Source: JAHHUH01 sp045123075 (GTDB taxonomy: Bacteria > Bacillota > Negativicutes > Acidaminococcales > Acidaminococcaceae). From it: 18,555 bases of DNA. Location: contig JBGVIJ010000049.1 of assembly GCA_045123075.1 (NCBI GenBank), forward strand, positions 1 through 18,555, read 5' to 3'. Positions 7,720 through 13,062 of this stretch are shown in pieces; positions within the stretch are counted from its first letter, which is position 1, and each line of letters begins with the position of its first letter. The notes beneath the pieces are model-generated. The model made no database searches and had not been told where the DNA came from. It saw only the letters and a list, made by a program, of their open reading frames with translations. The position numbers and the translations under genes were made by a program.

Positions 7720-8069
7720 TTTTAACTACTGCTTTGGTTTTAGGTTTAGCTTGCACTACAAGTGCTGCTGAAACAAATTCTGGTAAGGAAGTAGCAAAAG
7801 CGAAAACTACCAATATGACTGTTGCATATCCCATGCAGGAACAAGTATTGCCTAAGGTTCCGCCTGTTCCTTCATCTATAAAAAACACTAAAGAGATTAC
7901 TGAATATGTAGCTGCAGTAAATGCTTATATGGATGCTGCTCAAAAATATATTGATGCAGCAACTGATGATTTGAATTTAATTGTAGAACAAAGAAATATG
8001 GCAATACAAAATGCCAATAAGATTATTGAAGAATATAACGCTTTCTTTGAAAAACATAAGGCGAAATAA
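7695..8069 (+). CDS. Small secreted protein of unknown function
   Basis: This encodes 124 residues, starting inside the end of the regulator gene with AAAGG (7679-7683) 11 nt upstream. The N-terminus is a signal peptide (MCKKIGKIILTTALVLGLAC, then TTSAAETNS) with likely signal peptidase I cleavage after TSA. The Cys at position 20 is preceded by GLA, which does not fit a good lipobox, so a lipoprotein is less likely. After a short Lys/Thr-rich linker there is a Pro-rich patch (LPKVPPVPSS), then a helical, Ala/Asn/Gln-rich domain (EYVAAVNAYMDAAQKYIDAA continuing to the end) with coiled-coil tendency. It probably acts in the periplasm or at the peptidoglycan. I do not recognise the family. The bidirectional terminator at 8125-8158 closes the transcript. 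Confidence 0.7.
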   Translation: MCKKIGKIILTTALVLGLACTTSAAETNSGKEVAKAKTTNMTVAYPMQEQVLPKVPPVPSSIKNTKEITEYVAAVNAYMDAAQKYIDAATDDLNLIVEQRNMAIQNANKIIEEYNAFFEKHKAK

Positions 8070-8124
8070 TATTGGGAAATGCTCTAAATGAGCTTTTCAT
8101 ATACTTCATAACTCTTCTCCAATG

Positions 8125-8160
8125 GCAAAAAGGAGTGCAGTATAGCACTCCTTTTTGCTT
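8125..8160 (+). terminator. Strong bidirectional terminator
   Basis: GCAAAAAGGAGTGC (8125-8138) and GCACTCCTTTTTGC (8145-8158) pair perfectly over 14 bp around a 6-nt loop. The T-run in the 3' arm and the matching A-run in the 5' arm make it usable from both sides. It separates the regulator/secreted-protein pair from the aromatic operon. Confidence 0.85.
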
Positions 8161-8198
8161 TATTGCCTAGCTGTAATTTGAATTTCACGATTGTGCCT

Positions 8199-8250
8199 GG
8201 TGTAAAACAGAAGACTTCCTGTTCACAATCCCCTGTTAAAAACTTTACAC
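8199..8250. repeat. Imperfect inverted repeat in the gene-free stretch
   Basis: GTGTAAA (8199-8205) matches TTTACAC (8244-8250) in inverted orientation, and the adjacent ACAG (8206-8209) matches CTGT (8233-8236). A 7-nt bulge lies between the two pairs on the 3' side. It sits about 50 bp upstream of the aro promoter, where a regulator could bind, but no known operator is matched. The rest of 8159-8295 shows nothing I can name. Confidence 0.3.
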
Positions 8251-8295
8251 TTCTTTTTAGAAAAAATGGTTTTAAAACAAAATATTGCATTTTGC

Positions 8296-8324
8296 TTGAC
8301 TGTTGTACACTGAAAGAGTAGAAT
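8296..8324 (+). promoter_or_regulatory. Sigma-70 promoter of the aromatic operon
   Basis: TTGACT (8296-8301) and TAGAAT (8319-8324) are separated by exactly 17 nt, close to the consensus for the housekeeping sigma factor. Transcription would start around 8329-8331. This gives a leader of about 365 nt before aroF, containing the leader ORF and the attenuator terminator. Confidence 0.75.
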
Positions 8325-8373
8325 TACCACAATAGCTTTTGAACACAAAGGCGTAATCTTTATTTACAGGTGA

Positions 8374-8481
8374 ATGAAAATGGACATTGTTTTGAAAAAC
8401 ACTGCAGCTGAATACGGCTACTTGGCACCGGTCTTTAGAAATTACTTTAGCACCGGCTTTTTTGCTTGCCAAAATTCATAA
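8374..8481 (+). CDS. Tyr/Phe-rich leader peptide of the aromatic operon
   Basis: This short ORF of 35 codons plus stop begins about 45 nt after the predicted transcription start. AGGTGA (8368-8373) precedes it; the second in-frame ATG at 8380 has better spacing and would give 33 residues. Residues 13-30 read EYGYLAPVFRNYFSTGFF: Tyr at 14, 16 and 24, Phe at 21, 25, 29 and 30, no Trp. The operon downstream makes exactly Tyr and Phe and has no trp genes. A strong terminator follows 74 nt after the stop codon and before aroF. This is the arrangement of a ribosome-mediated attenuator like pheL or trpL, in which scarcity of the charged tRNA stalls the ribosome and lets transcription continue. The function is inferred from composition and position. 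Confidence 0.75.
   Translation: MKMDIVLKNTAAEYGYLAPVFRNYFSTGFFACQNS
8428..8463 (+). promoter_or_regulatory. Hairpin plus T-run inside the leader ORF (possible pause site)
   Basis: CCGGT (8428-8432) pairs with ACCGG (8452-8456), extendable by CT/AG with one bulge. A T-run follows almost directly at 8458-8463. It lies among the Tyr and Phe codons, where attenuators carry a pause hairpin that synchronises polymerase with the ribosome. The stem is short, so this is tentative. Confidence 0.35.
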
Positions 8482-8499
8482 TGCAGTTTTATCGTAAAC

Positions 8500-8563
8500 A
8501 GTGCCTTTTCGGTAGCGAGGTTTAGTTTAGCTACCTCAACAGATATGTTTTTACAAGGGCTCT
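8500..8563 (+). promoter_or_regulatory. Candidate antiterminator pairing of the leader
   Basis: AGTGCCTTT (8500-8508) can pair with AAGGGCTCT (8555-8563), which is the 5' arm of the terminator, with one U-U mismatch and one G-U pair. The two structures exclude each other. Between them GGTAGC (8511-8516) pairs with GCTACC (8530-8535). GTGCC (8501-8505) can also pair with GGCAC (8424-8428) inside the leader ORF, giving a possible 1:2 structure. All pairings were found by eye and not energy-scored. Confidence 0.4.
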
Positions 8564-8585
8564 CTTACGAGAGCCCTTTTTATTT
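8555..8585 (+). terminator. Attenuator terminator upstream of aroF
   Basis: AAGGGCTCTC (8555-8564) and GAGAGCCCTT (8569-8578) pair perfectly over 10 bp around a TTAC tetraloop, followed by TTATTTT. It lies downstream of the promoter and leader ORF and 112 nt before the aroF start, so every transcript reaching aroF must read through it. That position argues for attenuation instead of simple gene separation. Confidence 0.85.
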
Positions 8586-8697
8586 TAAGCGAGCGGCGAT
8601 ACATTACCCAGGGGGGTAAATAATCGTGGTAGTAAGTTTAAAGAAAAATACTAAAAGCACTATCTTAAGCTTACAAAACAAAGGAGAGAGAAATCTT

Positions 8698-9711
8698 ATG
8701 GTAATCGTATTCAAACCCAATGCACCCCAAGAAACTAAAGCTGGTATTAAACAAAAACTTGAAAACCAAGGTTATATGATTAATGAAATTACCGGTATCG
8801 GTAATACTATCTTCGGTATTATTGGTGACACCAGTACGTTGGACATCAATATGCTCCGCATTTATGATTGCGTTGAAAAAGTACTGCGTGTATCCGAACC
8901 TTTCAAACGCGCTAACCGTGCTTTCCATCCGGATGATAGCATCATTAATGTAGCAGGGGTACCTATTGGCGGTCGCAAGATTCAAGTAATGGCAGGTCCT
9001 TGCTCCGTAGAAAGTGAAGAACAAGTAATTACCGTTGCTAAATCCGTAAAACTTGGTGGCGCTAGCCTGCTTCGTGGCGGCGCTTTCAAACCTAGAACTT
9101 CTCCCTACAGCTTCCAAGGTTTAAAAGAACTTGGTCTTGATTATCTGAAAGCAGCTCGTGAAGAGACTGGTCTTCCCATCGTAACCGAAATCATGAGTGC
9201 AGATAAAATTGAACGTTTCGTAGAAGATGTGGACGTTATCCAAGTAGGCGCACGTAACATGCAAAACTTCGAGCTTTTGAAAGAGCTTGGCAAAACTAGA
9301 ACTCCGATTCTCTTGAAACGTGGCCTTTCCGCTACTATCGAAGAATGGATTATGTCCGCAGAATATATTATGGCAGGCGGTAACGAAAACGTTATCCTGT
9401 GCGAACGTGGTGTTAGAACTTTCGAAACCTTCACCCGCAATACTCTCGACCTTAGCGCAATCCCCGCAGTTAAAAAGTTGAGCCATTTGCCGGTAATAGT
9501 TGACCCGTCCCATGCAGCAGGCTTGTGGTGGATGGTAGAACCCTTGGCAAAAGCAGCAATCGCTGTTGGCGCAGACGGTCTCTTAATTGAAGTTCACAAT
9601 GACCCTGAACACGCAAAATGTGACGGCGCACAATCCTTGAAACCGGAACGCTTCGCACGCTTGATGGGCGAACTGAAAGGCATCGCACAAATTGTTGGTC
9701 GTGACTTGTAA
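8698..9711 (+). CDS. aroF: 3-deoxy-7-phosphoheptulonate (DAHP) synthase, copy 1
   Basis: First enzyme of the shikimate pathway: PEP plus erythrose-4-phosphate gives DAHP. I start at ATG 8698 behind AAAGGAG (8680-8686). An in-frame GTG at 8626 would add 24 residues absent from the paralogue. The 337 residues match the type I-beta, Thermotoga-like form. Residues 1-70 are a ferredoxin/ACT-like regulatory domain (MVIVFKPNAP start), and about 85-337 are the TIM barrel. Motifs are GPCSVES (100-106), GGAFKPRTSPYSFQG (127-141), QVGARNMQNF (182-191), LLKRGLSATIEEW (205-217) and DPSHAAG (269-275). Expected metal ligands are all present: C102, H272, E298 and D309. It is first in the operon behind the Tyr/Phe attenuator. 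In the known Thermotoga enzyme this N-domain mediates feedback inhibition by Tyr. Confidence 0.97.
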   Translation: MVIVFKPNAPQETKAGIKQKLENQGYMINEITGIGNTIFGIIGDTSTLDINMLRIYDCVEKVLRVSEPFKRANRAFHPDDSIINVAGVPIGGRKIQVMAGPCSVESEEQVITVAKSVKLGGASLLRGGAFKPRTSPYSFQGLKELGLDYLKAAREETGLPIVTEIMSADKIERFVEDVDVIQVGARNMQNFELLKELGKTRTPILLKRGLSATIEEWIMSAEYIMAGGNENVILCERGVRTFETFTRNTLDLSAIPAVKKLSHLPVIVDPSHAAGLWWMVEPLAKAAIAVGADGLLIEVHNDPEHAKCDGAQSLKPERFARLMGELKGIAQIVGRDL

Positions 9712-9730
9712 GAATAACTTCAAAATATGT

Positions 9731-9759
9731 ATAGCTCCCCTTAAAAATAGGGGAGCTAT
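9731..9759 (+). other. Stem-loop between the two aroF genes
   Basis: ATAGCTCCCCT (9731-9741) and AGGGGAGCTAT (9749-9759) pair perfectly over 11 bp with a 7-nt A-rich loop. No T-run follows (CATAATAAATTT). It may attenuate or process the transcript so that the downstream genes are expressed at a different level from aroF copy 1, without fully ending transcription. Confidence 0.55.
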
Positions 9760-9787
9760 CATAATAAATTTAGCAGTTTGTAAAATT

Positions 9788-9864
9788 GTAGTATTGTAGA
9801 ATGAAGAAACTTAATAGTGTCTATTTAAAGCTTTCGCTTTAACTATAGAGTAGTATTGTAGAAT
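9788..9864 (+). repeat. Direct repeat flanking a small hairpin upstream of aroF copy 2
   Basis: GTAGTATTGTAGAAT occurs at 9788-9802 and again at 9850-9864. Between them TTAAAGC (9825-9831) pairs with GCTTTAA (9836-9842). Each repeat holds a TAGAAT like the -10 box of the operon promoter, but I find no convincing -35 for either. They could be a protein-binding pair or a duplication remnant. Confidence 0.4.
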
Positions 9865-9892
9865 TGTAGCATAGTAAAGGAGCGAACAAATT

Positions 9893-10906
9893 ATGATTAT
9901 CGTATTTAAACCTAGCGCAACCCAAGAAGCAAAACTGAGAATTAGAGCCAAACTGGAAAACGTTGGCTTCCAAATTCATGAAAGTAATGGTTTGAACGTT
10001 ACTTTATACGGCATTGTTGGTGACACCAGTGCTTTTGATATGCGTACTTTGATTTCCGATGATTCCATCGAAAAAATTATGCGCGTACAAGAACCTTTCA
10101 AACGTGCTAACCGTATGTTCCATCCGGAAGATAGCATCGTTAATGTAGCTGGTATTCCCATTGGCGGTCGCAAACTGCAAGTTATTGCAGGCCCTTGTTC
10201 TGTAGAAAGTGTTGAGCAAGTAACTAGCGTAGCTAAATCTGTAAAACTTGGTGGCGCAAGCATGCTTCGTGGCGGTGCGTTTAAACCTAGAACTTCCCCG
10301 TACAGCTTCCAAGGTTTAAAAGAAATTGGTCTTGATTACCTGAAAGCTGCTAAAGCTGAAACTGGTCTTCCTATCGTAACTGAAATCATGAGCGCTGATA
10401 AAATTGACCGCTTCGTAGAAGATGTTGATCTTATCCAGGTAGGCGCACGTAATATGCAAAACTTCGAGCTTTTGAAAGAGCTTGGCAAAATTAACACTCC
10501 CATTCTTTTAAAACGTGGTCTTTCTGCAACCATTGAAGAATGGATTATGTCCGCAGAATACATTATGGCAGGCGGTAACGAAAACGTTATCCTGTGTGAA
10601 CGCGGTATCAGAACTTTTGAATCTTTCACCCGTAACACTTTAGATTTAAGTGCAATCCCCGCAGTTAAAAAGCTGAGCCATTTACCGGTAATCGTTGACC
10701 CGTCCCACGCTGCCGGCTTATCTTGGATGGTAGAACCTTTGGCAAAAGCAGCAGTAGCTGTTGGTGCTGACGGTTTGATTATTGAAGTACATAATGATCC
10801 TGAACACGCTTTATGCGACGGCGCTCAATCCTTGCGTCCGGAAAACTTTGCTCATCTTATGGGCGAGCTGAAAGGCATTGCGCAAATTGTTGGTAGAGAT
10901 TTGTAA
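9893..10906 (+). CDS. aroF: 3-deoxy-7-phosphoheptulonate (DAHP) synthase, copy 2
   Basis: Paralogue of the preceding gene with the same 337-residue length, starting at ATG 9893 behind AAAGGAG (9876-9882). By eye the catalytic part (from about residue 71) agrees with copy 1 at about nine of ten positions and has identical motifs: GPCSVES, KPRTSPYSFQG, DPSHAAG and the Cys, His, Glu and Asp metal ligands. The first 67 residues agree at only about half the positions. Both copies therefore look catalytically active but probably respond differently to end products, for example one to Tyr and one to Phe; which is which cannot be read from sequence. One visible change near the active site is GLWWM to GLSWM. 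Its N-domain is closer to that of TyrA, the next gene, than to that of copy 1. It lies 24 nt upstream of tyrA. Confidence 0.97.
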   Translation: MIIVFKPSATQEAKLRIRAKLENVGFQIHESNGLNVTLYGIVGDTSAFDMRTLISDDSIEKIMRVQEPFKRANRMFHPEDSIVNVAGIPIGGRKLQVIAGPCSVESVEQVTSVAKSVKLGGASMLRGGAFKPRTSPYSFQGLKEIGLDYLKAAKAETGLPIVTEIMSADKIDRFVEDVDLIQVGARNMQNFELLKELGKINTPILLKRGLSATIEEWIMSAEYIMAGGNENVILCERGIRTFESFTRNTLDLSAIPAVKKLSHLPVIVDPSHAAGLSWMVEPLAKAAVAVGADGLIIEVHNDPEHALCDGAQSLRPENFAHLMGELKGIAQIVGRDL

Positions 10907-10930
10907 TATATAATAGAAGGAAATGCAATT

Positions 10931-11995
10931 ATGATTATTGTCTTTAAACCTGATGCTTCGGAAGAAGCCAAGTTACGAATTAGAGTAAATTTAGAAAACC
11001 AAGGCTTTATCATTCACGAAAGCCGCGGTGCTAATATTACCTTGTTTGGTATTGTTGGTGATACTGCAGGCTTTGACAAAGAGCCTTTCTTAAAAGATGA
11101 AGCTGTTGAGCAAGTAGTAGAAATAACCAAGCGTGGCAGAAGCACCAAATGGGAACAATTAAAGTTTGCCATTATTGGGATGGGGCTAATAGGTGGCTCC
11201 TATGCCAAAGCTTTACGCAACTTGGGCGTAAAAAATATTATTGCCGTGGAAATAGATAAAGAAGTTTGCCTACAAGTACAACGTTTAGGTCTTGCTAACT
11301 TGGTTTTGAACGAACCTACGGAAGCACTTCGCGAAGCAGATGTTATCATTTGCGCAGTATATCCGGAAGGTGTTTTGGACTTCCTGCGCAACAACGTGCA
11401 ATATTTTAAAGAAGACGTTTTGATTACAGATGTTTCTGGTATTAAAGGTACTCTGACTAAAGATGCTCACGCTGAACTGAAGGTGGGTATGGAATTTATC
11501 TCTGGTCATCCTATGGCTGGGCGTCAAGGTAGCGGTCTTGGCATGAGTGAAGCAGAAATCTTCCGCGACGCCAATTACATCATCGTTCCCGAAAAGCATA
11601 ACCGCGAAGACACTATTCAATGGTTGGAAAAATTTGCCATGGCTTTAGGTTGTCGCAATACTGTAAGGGTAACCCCGGAAGAACACGATAGAATTATCGC
11701 CTACACCAGTAATCTTACTCACGTTACCGCAGTTGCTTTGATGAACAGTATTTCTTACAATGATAAGACTAAGTTCTTTGTAGCAGGTAGCTTCAAGGAC
11801 GGTTCTCGCGTGGCAGATATTAACCCGGAACTTTGGTGTGGCTTGTTCCTTGCTAATAGGGAAAAAGTTGCAGATGAAATTGATAAATATATTGAACAGC
11901 TTGACTTGTGGCGTAAAGCGCTGCGTGCAGGCGATGGCGAGCAGATGAAAGAAATGATGCGTACTGCTGCAGCCAGAAGAAAGGAACTCTACTAA
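10931..11995 (+). CDS. tyrA: Prephenate dehydrogenase with N-terminal AroF-type regulatory domain
   Basis: Converts prephenate to 4-hydroxyphenylpyruvate, the precursor of Tyr. ATG 10931 follows AGAAGG (10915-10920) at good spacing. Of 354 residues, about 1-70 (MIIVFKPDASEEAKLRIRVN start) are clearly homologous to the regulatory N-domain of the two AroF proteins next door. By eye about three quarters of the first 49 positions match copy 2. From about residue 77 it is a TyrA: Rossmann motif GMGLIGGS (83-90), DVSGIKG (167-173), GHPMAG (192-197, probable catalytic H193), YTSNLTHVTA (258-267) and FFVAGSFKDGSRVA (282-295). The protein ends with the dehydrogenase domain and lacks the C-terminal ACT domain of B. 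subtilis-type TyrA. No chorismate mutase domain is attached; prephenate must come from PheA. Its stop overlaps the aroB start by one base. Confidence 0.95.
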   Translation: MIIVFKPDASEEAKLRIRVNLENQGFIIHESRGANITLFGIVGDTAGFDKEPFLKDEAVEQVVEITKRGRSTKWEQLKFAIIGMGLIGGSYAKALRNLGVKNIIAVEIDKEVCLQVQRLGLANLVLNEPTEALREADVIICAVYPEGVLDFLRNNVQYFKEDVLITDVSGIKGTLTKDAHAELKVGMEFISGHPMAGRQGSGLGMSEAEIFRDANYIIVPEKHNREDTIQWLEKFAMALGCRNTVRVTPEEHDRIIAYTSNLTHVTAVALMNSISYNDKTKFFVAGSFKDGSRVADINPELWCGLFLANREKVADEIDKYIEQLDLWRKALRAGDGEQMKEMMRTAAARRKELY

Positions 11996-13059
11996 TGGAG
12001 AAAATTCATGTTGATCTAGGAAAACATGCTTACGATATAGAAATTGGTGCAGGCTTATTAACTACTGTTGGTGCTAAGGTTGCTACCCTCGTACCCAAAG
12101 CACAAAGAGCGGTAATAGTTAGTGATACCAACGTTGCTCCTTTGTACGGCGAAACATTGCAACGTTCTTTGAACGAAGCAGGTTTACCTGCAACTATCGT
12201 TACCATTGAAGCTGGGGAACAAAGCAAAAATATGCAAGTGCTCAGCGATGTGCTGGAACAAATCGCAGAAAGTGGTTTGACTAGAAGCGATGTACTGGTA
12301 ACTTTAGGTGGCGGCGTTGTAGGTGACTTAGGTGGCTTTGCTGCTGCAAGCTTTATGCGTGGCATTGCTTTCGTACAAGTTCCGACCTCTCTCTTGGCGC
12401 AAATAGATAGTAGCGTTGGCGGCAAGGTTGCTGTAGATTTGAAAGCAGGCAAAAATTTAGCAGGAGCTTTCTATCAACCGAAGGGTGTTTTCATCGATAC
12501 GAATTTGCTTTCCTCTTTGCCCGTCCGCTTTTTACACGATGGCTTGGCAGAAGCAATTAAGTATGGTTGCATTCAAGATGCTAACCTTTTTGAAAAGATT
12601 GCAGGCTACGCAGATGACAGCGAGCTTTTGGCAGATATTGGTGGTGTTGTAGCTACTTGCTGTGCAATTAAGGCTCGCATCGTTGAAGAAGATGAGTTCG
12701 ATACCGGACTGCGTGGTATCCTTAACTTTGGTCACACTCTTGGTCATGCAGTAGAACAACATTACGCTTATGGAGAGTACACCCACGGCGAGGGAGTTGC
12801 CATTGGTATGTACCAAATCACTAAACGTACTGAAGAAATGGGTATGACTCCCGCAGGTACTGCAGAAAAAATTGCAGAAGTGCTTAAAAAATACAGCCTG
12901 CCTATAGAAGCAGGTGTAGAAAAAGCTTTGCTCATTGATACAATGGCAAAAGATAAAAAGAAATCTGGCAACACTATTACCTTGATTGTATTAGACGAGC
13001 TTGGTAATGGTAGATTGCATAAAATAAATTGGCAGGAAGTGCCAAACTATTTGGGGTAA
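11995..13059 (+). CDS. aroB: 3-dehydroquinate synthase
   Basis: Second step of the pathway: DAHP to 3-dehydroquinate, with NAD and a divalent metal. The 354-residue length is normal. The start ATG overlaps the tyrA stop (TAATG), with AAAGGA (11979-11984) upstream. Motifs are EAGEQSKN (72-79), the NAD-binding LGGGVVGDLGGF (104-115), PTSLLAQIDSSVGGKVAVDL (130-149) and the metal ligands E186 (GLAEAIKYG), H247 (NFGHTLGH) and H264 (YTHGEGVAIG). Nothing is missing. It lies 3 nt upstream of aroA. Confidence 0.97.
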   Translation: MEKIHVDLGKHAYDIEIGAGLLTTVGAKVATLVPKAQRAVIVSDTNVAPLYGETLQRSLNEAGLPATIVTIEAGEQSKNMQVLSDVLEQIAESGLTRSDVLVTLGGGVVGDLGGFAAASFMRGIAFVQVPTSLLAQIDSSVGGKVAVDLKAGKNLAGAFYQPKGVFIDTNLLSSLPVRFLHDGLAEAIKYGCIQDANLFEKIAGYADDSELLADIGGVVATCCAIKARIVEEDEFDTGLRGILNFGHTLGHAVEQHYAYGEYTHGEGVAIGMYQITKRTEEMGMTPAGTAEKIAEVLKKYSLPIEAGVEKALLIDTMAKDKKKSGNTITLIVLDELGNGRLHKINWQEVPNYLG

Positions 13060-13062
13060 ACA

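Noticed and set aside
8084..8290. 68-codon ORF on the minus strand
   Set aside because: It runs through the bidirectional terminator at 8125-8158, has no ribosome binding site at its start and does not resemble a known protein.
8199..8368. TGTAAA (8200-8205) and TTTACA (8244-8249, 8363-8368) as TyrR boxes near the aro promoter
   Set aside because: No pair has the required 6-base spacing, and no TyrR gene is in the window.
8422..8432. TTGGCACCGGT resembles the T-box core (TGGNACC) expected before Firmicute aromatic genes
   Set aside because: The upstream leader is short and shows no recognisable Stem I, AG-bulge or specifier layout. The bases are part of an in-frame leader ORF, and the real terminator is over 120 nt further on. 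The leader-peptide explanation fits better.
8272..8472. 66-codon ORF on the minus strand opposite the leader ORF
   Set aside because: It needs a TTG start, covers the operon promoter, and is explained as the shadow of the leader peptide region.
8626..8697. 24-residue N-terminal extension of AroF copy 1 from GTG 8626, behind AGGGGGG
   Set aside because: Copy 2 and TyrA both start at the equivalent of 8698, and a strong AAAGGAG precedes 8698. The G-run can also fold into a small TTACCC/GGGTAA hairpin.
9801..9842. 13-codon ORF (MKKLNSVYLKLSL) upstream of aroF copy 2 as a second leader peptide
   Set aside because: There is no ribosome binding site, only one Tyr and no Phe, and no terminator follows before aroF copy 2.
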